Source of the DNA: Entomortierella parvispora
Lineage: Eukaryota > Mortierellomycota > Mortierellomycetes > Mortierellales > Mortierellaceae
Assembly: GCA_963573315.1 (NCBI GenBank)
Contig: OY752148.1
Span: 2,223,263-2,287,262 of the forward strand
DNA length: 64,000 bases
Reading direction: 5' to 3'
Below the pieces are notes generated by a model. It ran no database searches and was not told where the DNA came from. It was given only the letters and a program-made list of their open reading frames with translations. This document shows positions 55,644-64,000 of this stretch, in pieces. The position numbers and the translations under genes are program-made. How positions within the stretch are numbered: position 1 is the first letter of the stretch; each line of letters starts with the position of its first letter.

Positions 55644-55742
55644 GTTAGATTAAATGGAAGATCGGTGGACAAAGAAGCAGAACAGTCGGCGGATAAGCGA
55701 TCCAAAAAGAAAGTGATGCTCCGCCACCGTTCACATGTACAA

Positions 55743-56244
55743 CGGTTTAACTATTTGTCAACCCCGGTTGACATATAATGGGTGTCAACCCCCCGCACAA
55801 AACCCATGTAGTTTTTTTAAACTTTCCTATTTTCCTCCAGAGACTTTCTGCGCGGCCAGGATTGCTGTTAGAAGAAGAACAAGACGCCGCGAGGACACTC
55901 TGCATTCCCTGGGTATCAAATGCAATTTTTGGGGGTGCAGTTGGAACACCATTTTACATGGACTTTGTGCGGGAAAATAATAAATTAGAAATTTTGATAT
56001 TTTTGCATGGGTTTTGTGCAGGAAGAAAAAAACTTGACACCCAATTACCTCCAAAACGTAGTGAAGGACATTTGAAAAAAAAGTGCTCAGGTAGTTGAAA
56101 TGCCTTTATCTTCCCGTCTGGAGTCGATGCCGGCCTCTTGAAGGCCTTGGAAAGAAGACAGAAGAGATAAAAAATTTACATGGACTTTGTGCGGAGAGTT
56201 GACACCCATTATATGTCAACCGGGGTTGACAAATAGTTAAACCG
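55743..56244. mobile_element. 502-bp TIR element E with 9-bp target duplication
   Basis: Terminal inverted repeats of about 67 bp begin CGGTTTAACTATTTGTCAAC and match with a handful of changes. The element is flanked by the perfect direct repeat CATGTACAA at 55734-55742 and 56245-56253, which marks its ends. A 9-bp duplication with long terminal repeats is the pattern of Mutator-like elements, so a non-autonomous MULE is the best fit. The interior has no recognisable transposase. A relic with a similar terminus is at 37229-37275. Confidence 0.8.
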
Positions 56245-56280
56245 CATGTACAATACCAACGAATTCGAATTTGGTAAAAG

Positions 56281-56363
56281 TGAAGAGAGTGGGATTTGAA
56301 CCCACGCCTACGAATAGACCGCGGCCTTAACGCGGCGCCTTAGACCAACTCGGCCATCTCTCC
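56281..56363 (-). tRNA. tRNA-Leu (AAG), second copy
   Basis: Eighty-three nt, identical base for base to the gene at 36319-36401, on the opposite strand. Its 5' flank also resembles that of the first copy (see findings). A T4 terminator lies just downstream, near 56274-56278. Confidence 0.97.
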
Positions 56364-56410
56364 AACTTCATATTTGAAGAGAGTTCTCAGTTCACTGTGA
56401 ATTGACTTTA

Positions 56411-56447
56411 TCACGTGACAATCTCGAACCACGTGACAGTCACGTGC
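56411..56447 (-). promoter_or_regulatory. CACGTG cluster upstream of the second tRNA-Leu
   Basis: TCACGTGA at 56411-56418 is 47 bp from the tRNA 5' end, the same spacing as at the first tRNA-Leu. Further CACGTG cores lie at 56430-56435 and 56441-56446. Three sites lie in 37 bp. Confidence 0.65.
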
Positions 56448-56660
56448 TATGTTTTGGTGCGCGCCGGGGTGGCAGTGAAAAACTTGACAACGCCTCGGGA
56501 AGCGAAGAGACGACCGAGAATCAAAGAGTCACTCTGGAAGTAGTGCAGAAAGCAAGTCAAATATTATCGAAGGGGTTGATGTCGCCACTCTGCTCGCCAC
56601 CAATTGCTACTTTGTTCGCCCACTCTCATGTCATGTAAAGGAAATGGCGATAGGTTTATT

Positions 56661-57302
56661 TTATTCCATGTGCTTTGAGCTATCGTCCCTGTGGATGGCG
56701 TATGTGCAAACAGACCTGTGCTGCTGAAACTTTGGGATGAAGTCCAATTGTTGCTCGATCTCGCAATGCATCCCACATGATTCGAGAATCTTTCGACTGG
56801 CTAGATTTTCAACATAGGCACCCGCGCGCACGATATCAGCATCGAATTCTTTGAAGAGAATCTCATGGACAACAAACCGGGCTGATCGAGAGGCGTAGCC
56901 CTGACGTGTGAACTCGGGACTTATCCAGTATCCGATGTTTGATATCTTGAGAGGTTTGCCTGTTTCAGGATGAAGATCCTTGACATCTGGTTCAAAGTAG
57001 GCGTGAATCCATCCGATCAGGGGTCCATCAGGTGAAGTTCGCATGGCCCAGTGAGTGTTGATTCCTTTCGCGTGATAGTCAAGGGCTCGTTTGATTCTGG
57101 CCTCTGCATGCGATTCGAGGTAAGGGTATTGAAAGGAGGCGGTGCCGTGGTAGATATCCTTGGACAGATTGAGAACTCGAACCATTTCTTGGATATCTGA
57201 CAGCTTTACTGCGGAGAGGTAATGAGGGGGACTACTCGAGACCAAATAGGGGCCCATGGCTATGGGCGTTGATGTCTTCCCTTGATCTTGCTGGGTTGTC
57301 AT
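56661..57302 (-). CDS. GNAT-family N-acetyltransferase
   Basis: Single exon, 213 residues. RimJ/RimL-like acetyltransferase fold: PPHYLSAVKLSDIQEMVRVL at the start, then WAMRTSPDGPLIGWIHAYF (beta strands 2-4), ISNIGYWISPEFTRQGYASRSA with the acetyl-CoA pyrophosphate loop (the Q-G-Y-A form of Q/R-x-x-G-x-A), and GAYVENLASRKILESCGMHCE (the Asn-x-x-Ser and Phe/Met-Glu end of the fold). Such proteins acetylate N-termini, aminoglycosides or small amines; the substrate here is unknown. The start ATG at 57302 follows TGTC and a T-poor leader. It lies next to the tRNA repeat island but has normal codon use by eye. Confidence 0.85.
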   Translation of the reverse strand: MTTQQDQGKTSTPIAMGPYLVSSSPPHYLSAVKLSDIQEMVRVLNLSKDIYHGTASFQYPYLESHAEARIKRALDYHAKGINTHWAMRTSPDGPLIGWIHAYFEPDVKDLHPETGKPLKISNIGYWISPEFTRQGYASRSARFVVHEILFKEFDADIVRAGAYVENLASRKILESCGMHCEIEQQLDFIPKFQQHRSVCTYAIHRDDSSKHME

Positions 57303-58101
57303 CCTTCAGTGGTGAGGCGGCAAGGAGGCGAAAGTAGTATCCTGAAAAATGAAGTGTGAGGGAAGGCACTCGATTTTTTTCAGTCAGCTCCACTTTTATA
57401 ACATTGAGCCAGCCATTGGGAGCCCTTTGATCAAAGAGTCACGCAGCGGCGTGTCCGAAGGTAGTCTTCATGAACGGACAAATGACAGCGATGGGAGGAA
57501 TCTGCTGGGCCTGCGGCGGAAAAGGATATTTTTTTCTCACAATCGAAATGACAATGTTGACTCAGGGTTGGGCGCAGTCGAGGTGGGGGGTTTTTTGGTG
57601 GCGTGCCTGTGTTTGCAGACTGCAGACTGAAGACACACCCTGCACGTATTTCAAAGACGGGGCGGAGACGTAGTTGGAACATTATTTTCGTCGGGCTGTT
57701 TTGGTGTGAACTAGGATGTGCAAGCAAACAAAAAAAAAATTTCAATCAGGTCAACCGGAACTCTTGTTCACCTGCATGATATCTCTGGGACAATCGACGT
57801 TGGAAGGCAGGAATAGACCGTCTCTCCGCCTTCCTGTCGACTTTCCTGTCTCTGTATTGATATCTCTTCGAGACGCGACTGGAGTCTCACAAAAAAAAAC
57901 AGGTCTTTGATATCCTCGAATTCTGGCGCCTTGTCTCTTAATCGTCCCCACTGCTGCCAGCTCTACCAATTACCTTTTTTTGTCTTCTTTCCTTTCATTT
58001 CTTAATCATCCTTCCGCACCATCGCGTTCTCGTTGTATTGTAGTATCGTCGACTTTGTGTTTTCCCCGCCTCCCCTCCTTACCAAACACTCGCTTTCAGC
58101 A
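57303..58101. promoter_or_regulatory. Bidirectional promoter GNAT/subtilase
   Basis: About 800 bp between divergent start codons. Open frames in it (57349-57630 plus, 57431-57745 minus) show no domain. The stretch 57940-58101 on the plus strand is C/T-rich with CTTTCATTTC and CGCACCATCG blocks, and is probably the subtilase leader. Confidence 0.5.
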
Positions 58102-60196
58102 ATGAAGGTCACCTACCTTCTGCCATTACCGCTGCTGCTCGTACCCTTTACACACGCTGCAGATTACCTTGTCCGATTCAAGGAGGGTGCAGCCTCAGCA
58201 TATCAACCAGTCTCTCGGATCGAAACTTTCCACTCTGTTCACACTGAAGGCGCCAACCCAAAGTTCGACTACACTTCCAAAAAGCTCGACTTGACCGTCC
58301 TCTCACTTTCCTATGCCAAATCCCTCGTCCATGGAAACAAAGCTCGTCACGGAAAGTCCAAGGCTCAGATCGAGGTCGTGGAGATTACAGAAGAATCACC
58401 TGCTTCATCCTCAGGCGATGCCGGCACAATTGAGATCTCATCCAAGGGTCGCTGGTTTACATTCGACGACTCTGAGTTCCACGTCTGGCACGGTGATTTC
58501 TCAGAGGAGGAGGCTGCTTTATTGGCCAACGACGCCGGTGTTGAGATGATGGAGAAGGATATCATCATTCGTTTTGCTGAGCTTGAACGTTACAACAACC
58601 AGACCATGGCTCTTAAGGTGAAGCAACTGAACGAAGCTTTTGATCGCATCGACGAGCAATTGAACGACATGGAGCTCAAGAAGGCCTCTGAATCAGAGGA
58701 AAAGGAGAAAGAGGTTCGTATCCCCAACTTTGAGGAAGGGGTTGACAACCATCATCACGAAGCGTCTCACAAGTCCAAGAGCAACAGGAAGAACCATCAT
58801 CACGCCGCCAACGACCTCATCACGCCCGTAGATGCCAAGGATGTGCCCGGACCCAACAACGCTTACACCATTCAACTGCGTGCTCCTAGTTGGGTAAGAA
58901 ACAATCCCCATATTTTTTGCCATCGTTTATTGTAAACGAGACTGCAGTGCGCTGTACTGGAAGCAAATCAAACGCGATGAATCATGTATTCTAACCGTCG
59001 CTTCACTCGACATCTCTTCACAGGGTCTTCCTCGCGTGTCTCAGCGCAATCTCCCTCTCCGCACTGACTACAACTACCCCAATGCGGCTGGCCAAGGGAT
59101 TGACGTCTACGTGATCGATACCGGAATCAATATCAAGCACGTTGATTTCGAGAACCGTGCTCGCTGGGGTACGACCACTGTTCCAGGGGCGCCCAATACT
59201 GACGACAATGGCCACGGTACCTTTGTCGCTGGTGTTATTGGCTCACGGACGTTTGGAGTAGCCAAAAAGGTCAGTCTGATTGCCGTCAAGGGGTTGAACA
59301 AGGAAGGTACAAGCACACTCTCTCAAATCTTGGCGGCTTTGGATTGGACCATCAAGCAGAACCAGCGTTCATCCAACCATCGCAACGTCGTCAATCTCTC
59401 GCTCGGAGCTGGCTATTCCAAGGTTCTCAACTCGGCCGTTGACGCTTTGGTCCAGTCCGGTATGTTCATCGTCGCGGCTGCAGGAAACGGCAATGAGCAC
59501 AATGTGGGTCAGAATGCCTGCAATTACTCTCCCGCATCGACCCCTACCGCCTTCACCGTGGGTTCCACCAACATTAACGACCAAATGTCCTCGTTCTCCA
59601 ACTATGGACCATGTGTCAACATGTACGCGCCTGGTGAACGTGTTCGCTCGACTTGGATTGGGCCTACAAACCGCGAGATCTACACCGACAGTGGAACCTC
59701 TTTCTCCGCCCCCAATGTCGCCGGTATTGCAGCTTTGATCATGAGTGCAGAACGCGGTGATAGGCCTGATGGCTCTTGGTCCCCAAAGAATATTGGCAAC
59801 AGAATTTTGCAGCTCGGCACCCGCAATGTTGTCCGTAATTTTAAAGGCCCTGCCAACACCAACCTCTTGGCTTTTAATGGTGCAGGTATCGTAGGTGTTA
59901 ACAACGGTAATGGTGGAAACGGCGGTAATGGCGGCAATGGTGACAACGGCGGAAATGGTGGTGACAACGGCGGAAACGGTGGCGACGGTGGCGATGACGG
60001 TGGAGACGGAGGTAATGGTGGTGATAATGGCCCTTGGGTACCTCCATTCAATAGTAACACTACCAGCCCTCGCTTCGTGAACGGTGCCCCCTCAATCAGC
60101 AGCACCACCAACCTTGGATCGGCCTTGAATGTCTTCCACACTTTGATGATCCTCTCAACTTTGGCATCGACATTGGTCATTGTGTTTTCCTTATAG
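58102..60196 (+). CDS. Subtilisin-like serine protease, probably GPI-anchored
   Basis: Secreted S8 endopeptidase. Two exons, 58102-58893 and 59024-60196, give 654 codons. A clear signal peptide (MKVTYLLPLPLLLVPFTHAA) is followed by an unusually long propeptide (about residues 21-260) with an inhibitor I9-like region and a charged insert carrying HHHEASHKSKSNRKNHHH. The catalytic triad is complete: Asp in YVIDTGIN, His in NGHGTFVAG, Ser in GTSFSAPNVAG; the oxyanion Asn is in VAAAGNGN. The proteinase K-type core resembles cerevisin and related fungal peptidases. After the catalytic domain comes a flexible Gly/Asn/Asp repeat (DNA about 59900-60030), then a Ser/Thr-rich piece and a C-terminal hydrophobic stretch without basic residues (LMILSTLASTLVIVFSL), the pattern of a GPI-attachment signal. 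Surface anchoring is inferred from that tail. Confidence 0.92.
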
Positions 60197-60239
60197 GTGA
60201 TGTGTTATTCTAAATAGGTTTGTCATAATAAGTCTAGTA

Positions 60240-62331
60240 TTATAGAAACATTTTCCCAACGCGGATGCCGCAGACTTCAATCGGCACAGATGTGTTATCA
60301 GTCATCTCAAAACGTATATGTTGAATTTTCCGGGTATCAAGCTGGATGCCAGCAGATCGCCCAGCATCTGTGCAAACGAGATTGGTCATCCTAACAGAGT
60401 CTTGGGTCCTCTCCACTTGACCTTTGCATGTCAACTAAAAGCGAAAGAACAAAGAAACACATTCAGAAACAAATCTAGATAGTTTTTGATGTACAACAAC
60501 ACTCTGGATATCTTAGCACGATATTGTCAATGTTATGCATACCCAACTAGCACCATCCACGCTTGCTTTGATGGCCATATGCGACTCAAGCGCCTGAAGA
60601 GTGGTAGCGGCCGTTGACCAAATTTCAATCAGTTGAGCATGCTCGCCCAAGTCAAGTAATGGAAGCACAAACTGAAGTCCAAAGAAACTGCCTTTTTTCA
60701 ATGTTTTGAAGCTGTTCCAGCAAGTTGACAGGTCCTGATCAACCGCATAGTGATAGGTGTGCATGGCCACGAACTCTGCACTGGGATACTGAAGAGCTTT
60801 GAATCGTGCTTCGTGCGCGTGAATATCCCTGCTGTGAGCCTCTGCCGGCCATTTAACCTGATCAGGAGAAGGGAACATATCAACGTTGCTCTGAAAGAGA
60901 CATTTGTCGTTTATACAGCTCGATCTAGTTGACAAAAACTGAATGTTAATGGACTGCACTGCAGCTGGTGAGGCCAAAAATTCGGAAGAAATTACTTTGA
61001 ATGTCTGTCCTTGAAGAGGGGAATCTCTTCTTCTGCCATAAAATCAGCCTTTGCGCCGACCCGATGAGGCGATCCTTGCACAATTCCGAGCCCCGAGAGA
61101 ATGGTCGTGATGCGGACCATAGCATCAGTCTGGCGAAGGTAGTTAATGATTACAGATATTAGAATCGTATCTTCTGCCGCTTACTCATAACTGAAGTAAT
61201 GAGAGGTTGAGCCCTCACTTGGTCCCTGAATATCATAAACATTACCATGTGTTCATAAACGACACTCCATTGATCGATCCGTCCACTCCAGCTTGAGCTT
61301 TGGTCCAGCGGTGCCAAGGCATGTGAGAGAACAATTGGATACTGATTCCGCCAGAGAGAGAAAAACAGATCCGAAAGCTGAACGCGTTCCTTCCATAGGT
61401 TACTTCCTCCCAGTTGCTGCAAGAATCTGAAGACTGTCTGTTTGGGCATGAAAGAACCTGCTCCTAACCACGAGAATCCAGTATGGAGACCAATTTGCGC
61501 ATTGTGGAACATCCACTTCCGTTGCTGGGCATACATAGCGGGGATGGTGCTCGTTACCAAAGAGTTGGGCTGGTCCATGAAGAGCGAGTACATCGAATCC
61601 AAGGAAAGGTTGATCCAGTCATCATCCTGGATGTAGCAATGGTCGTACTTTGCAAGCGAGCAGGTCGTGTATTTAGAGAAGTCGTGCAGGTTGGCCACTG
61701 AATTGAACACGATCACCGATGTTTCCTCCGGTTTCTGTCCGCTGGTGCCGTCGTTTTTCGAGCTGTCAAGAGGCTGTCTCCGGTCAGCAAAGTCTTTGGC
61801 AGTCAGGACTACCTCTGGATTGTTATTCCAAATGAGAATCTCCTTGATAAATGGGTACTTCCTCAGATGGGCGACCACGGTTTTGGCGCCTTCCTTGCGT
61901 TTCCATGACAGAATCACAGCCGTGACAGGGATATACTTCGATGCGTGGGATTCCGATGAGAACAGTGCCGGGGAAAAGACGCTAACCTGACTGGGTTCAG
62001 ACTCGGCAAGATCAGTCCTGTAGTTTGAACGAGAATCCCATTCCAGTAACATGCGTTGGCGCTCAAGTCTAGCCTTCTTGTCCTTTGCATGGACGTCTCC
62101 GGTACGTCCATCCTGTCTTTGGGAAGGGTCATGACCAGCGATTTGGGAGTTGTTGGATGAGGAAGTCGATTGGGCAAGGATGTAGAGACTGAGGAAGGTG
62201 AAGAAGGCAATGAGTGCTCGCGCTGGAGTGATGCGGCGAGCGAAGGTGCGGACATGAGCCTGGATCGAGGCAATGGGCTGATATTTTTGGCCGTGCAAGG
62301 GCAGGATCTCTGAGTGACCCGCCAGGGGCAT
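60240..62331 (-). CDS. Type II membrane glycosyltransferase-like protein with a C-terminal beta-sandwich
   Basis: Exon 1, 61192-62331, encodes a short cytoplasmic tail, one membrane helix (ARALIAFFTFLSLYILAQS, near residues 38-56), a Ser/Gln stem, and a GT-A-like domain: VTAVILSWKRKEGAKTVVAHLRKYPFIKEILIWNN and YDHCYIQDDDWI, where DDD is a DxD-type metal site, then GLHTGFSWLGAGSFMPK. This suits a Golgi glycosyltransferase. Downstream exons include about 60996-61129 (TDAMVRITTILSGLG...), about 60543-60890, and 60240-60434, which encode a discoidin/F5-8C-like part (WSTAATTLQALESH...IRFEMTDNTSVPIEVCGIRVG). The junctions between 60890 and 61200 could not all be reconciled in frame: exon 2 ends in phase 2 while the next good frame needs another phase, so a small exon may be missed. 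Donor nucleotide and acceptor sugar are unknown. Confidence 0.7.
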
Positions 62332-62867
62332 GACTGCAAACGGGGGTATTCGGCGGGAAAGAGAAGAGAATGGGGAAGGGTGGATGGACGAGAGGAGAGA
62401 GGGAGCGAAGGAGAAGGTGCGTGTGCGTGTGAGAGAGAGAGATAGAGAGAGAAAGAGGACGAAAGAAGATGGGATGGATGAAATGAACGTGGCTGCAACT
62501 GATCCTTGCTCCGTGTGGTGTGTGGTGTGTGTGCACTGGAAATGAGAGTGAGAGTAAATAATAAAATCAAGTTTTATAATTTACTCACCTTTACCATCTG
62601 AGCAGTGAACATGGATATCGATCAATTGACTTTCCTTTCCTTTCCTCCCTGCCTCCCTCAGGTGAACAGGGCTCTCTGTTCATTTTCCCAGAAGTTTCCT
62701 GCTTCCTCGCCCATGTCCATCCTTCCATCCGCTCGGTCCTTCCCTCCTTCCCTCCTTCTTCCCTTCTTCCTTCCGCCCATCCAATCCTTCCATCCCGGCC
62801 ACCCTTCTTCCTTTCATGACCCCCTCTTAACCCAGCATATAGCAGCACCCACTGCCGCGTGTTTTTA
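62332..62867. promoter_or_regulatory. Bidirectional promoter at the right edge
   Basis: About 540 bp between divergent start codons. A GA/GT-rich microsatellite-like stretch (62415-62456) lies on the glycosyltransferase side, and TTCCTTCC-type pyrimidine repeats (62625-62810) precede the plus-strand frame. The peptides encoded in these tracts on either strand are repeat translations. Confidence 0.55.
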
Positions 62868-64000
62868 ATGACTTTTAATCCTTCCTCCTCCTTGGCCGAT
62901 GCATCCACCTATGCACATCCCCGTTCCATTAGCCCCCCCTGCCTTCACCCCCAGCTTGGATCTTGGACCCCACGCGATCTTGTCCACTGCTCCAATCGCA
63001 AGCTCGACGCCGACTTCTTCTCCTCCCGCTCCCTCTCCATTCACAGACGCATTGTCATCCGCAACTTTCTTTCTTTCCTCTTCGAGCTGCAGCCCCTGAA
63101 CGAACACCATAATGACAGCACAGCCGTTCTGGAGTTGAACCTGCATCCTCCTCCTGGCAGCCCCGAATACGATGACGGCGACAATCATGGTCGTGGATAT
63201 GACCAGTGGATGGAACAAACTCTTTCTGCCGCTGGTCTCCCTCCCTCTTGCTCCGATGCTGCACCCTCCTTGGCGCCTTCCTCCGAGGATGACCTTGACC
63301 TGCCGGTCCTCGAGTGGATGAACTCTTCTGAAGAACCCATTCTCTCTCGCTCAGCCGCCGCCGCAGCCTCGGCTGTCACCTCCAGGCGTAGGCCTCAATC
63401 CCTTCGCTCAAGTCGCATCCCTCTTCCTCGCCCTCAGTCAACAGAGTTGCCTCAGTCTCTCCACTCATATCTGTCTACCGTCTTCGACGTCGATTGGTCC
63501 ATTAAATCCCCCACGACGGAAGACGCGCTTTTCACGAACAAAAAGAGTTCGACTACCCGACCTTCCGGCCTCGGTAATCTGTCGTCCGCCCTGTCCTCGC
63601 CTTTAGCAGATACAACAAAAGGGTTGAGGGCCTCTCCTGAACCAGAACTCTCTGCAAATTCTATCCTTTCCGTACCAACTTGTCGAACGCAGGACGTTCA
63701 TATTGGACTGCAAGGGCGTCAACCTTTGACTGACTTTAGCAGCCAAGAAAGCAGCATTGGCTTATGTGAGAGCAAGAGCAGCTCTAAACACGAAGAAGGC
63801 GTGGCGAACTCAGTGCTCTTTACATGGGAGCAGGCGGCATTGAATCGTCAGACTTCCTCGAGTCTGCAGGATCGAACCCCACGACAGTATTCAAAAGACG
63901 AACACCAGCGCCAGCACCAACATCAGCATCAACAGCAACATGGGCAGGAGCATGAGCAGCACATCCACAATCATATCCACATCCATGTCCACACCTGTGC
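62868..64000 (+). CDS. Uncharacterised protein, open to the right edge
   Basis: From the ATG at 62868 (MTFNPSSSLADAST...) the frame stays open for 377 codons and leaves the window without a stop. The competing ATG frame at 62899 closes at 63099. The protein has a basic block, SIHRRIVIRNFLSFLFELQPL (near residues 58-78), an acidic patch (SSEDDLDLPVLEWMNSSEEP), an alanine run, Ser-rich linkers and, near the edge, a Gln/His-rich tract (HQRQHQHQHQQQHG then HIHNHIHIHVH). I recognise no domain. Composition suggests a disordered regulatory protein, and the His-rich end could bind metal. The 3' part of the gene is outside the window, and introns cannot be excluded. Confidence 0.55.
   Translation, partial: MTFNPSSSLADASTYAHPRSISPPCLHPQLGSWTPRDLVHCSNRKLDADFFSSRSLSIHRRIVIRNFLSFLFELQPLNEHHNDSTAVLELNLHPPPGSPEYDDGDNHGRGYDQWMEQTLSAAGLPPSCSDAAPSLAPSSEDDLDLPVLEWMNSSEEPILSRSAAAAASAVTSRRRPQSLRSSRIPLPRPQSTELPQSLHSYLSTVFDVDWSIKSPTTEDALFTNKKSSTTRPSGLGNLSSALSSPLADTTKGLRASPEPELSANSILSVPTCRTQDVHIGLQGRQPLTDFSSQESSIGLCESKSSSKHEEGVANSVLFTWEQAALNRQTSSSLQDRTPRQYSKDEHQRQHQHQHQQQHGQEHEQHIHNHIHIHVHTC

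Noticed and set aside
53868..55697. Regularly repeated CCGACC motif resembling a repeat-spacer array
   Set aside because: Not a CRISPR: units are degenerate and about 11 bp, spacing is irregular, the array is built into palindromes, and the genome is eukaryotic.

Overview
The window is nuclear DNA of a filamentous fungus. Genes carry short spliceosomal introns (about 50-100 nt, GT..AG, one apparent GC..AG). Proteins are fungal in type, for example AIP1, a RHO2-class GTPase, RED1/ZFC3H1 and kinetochore NNF1. Three features point to an early-diverging lineage, most likely Mucoromycota and perhaps Mortierella-like: a Crinkler (CRN)-type gene, a mitochondrial MeaB/MMAA-type B12 GTPase, and a USP8-like deubiquitinase that keeps both its N-terminal helical and rhodanese regions. 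The placement is inference from gene content; no phylogeny was run.

Layout, left to right. 1-27 kb is dense and ordinary: an RPD3/HDAC1 deacetylase, a C2H2 zinc-finger factor with a polyglutamine tract, a glutathione S-transferase, a membrane metallophosphoesterase, an HSL-type alpha/beta hydrolase, a USP8/Doa4-like deubiquitinase, AIP1, NNF1, HMG-CoA lyase, a PQ-loop membrane protein and ISA2. 27.5-34.8 kb is one large 11-exon gene for a RED1/ZFC3H1-like nuclear RNA-surveillance scaffold. 35.7-38.1 kb is a repeat island with tRNA-Leu(AAG), tRNA-Met(CAT) and foldback DNA. 38.7-53.2 kb holds a sphingoid-base kinase, a frameshifted Crinkler-NTPase gene, MMAA, a CNH-domain protein and RHO2. 53.4-56.4 kb is a second repeat island, with tRNA-Asn(GTT), tRNA-Leu(AAG) and nested inverted-repeat elements. 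56.6-64 kb holds a GNAT acetyltransferase, a probably GPI-anchored subtilase, a type II membrane glycosyltransferase-like protein and an open reading frame that runs off the window. Exon chains were built by hand and checked for splice signals and reading-frame arithmetic; nearly all close in frame.

The most unusual signal is in the two repeat islands. All four tRNA genes have a perfect TCACGTGA octamer 47-61 bp upstream. All four also have, on the 3' side and in one orientation, arrays of a degenerate ATCCGCCGACC-like minirepeat that in two places is built into long foldback structures. This looks like a family of repeats tied to tRNA genes. A 502-bp element with long terminal inverted repeats and a perfect 9-bp target-site duplication has landed between one tRNA-Leu and its array.

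The second unusual signal is at the RNA level. MMAA needs a 5-nt microexon, and RHO2 needs a 6-nt microexon plus a 19-nt exon, to keep frame and conserved motifs. The Crinkler gene has a one-base frame break in a T8 run, and shares a repeated upstream segment with the neighbouring kinase gene.

Several genes fit a shared mitochondrial theme (HMG-CoA lyase for leucine breakdown, MMAA for methylmalonyl-CoA mutase, ISA2 for Fe-S assembly), but they are separate transcription units and no operon-like logic is implied.
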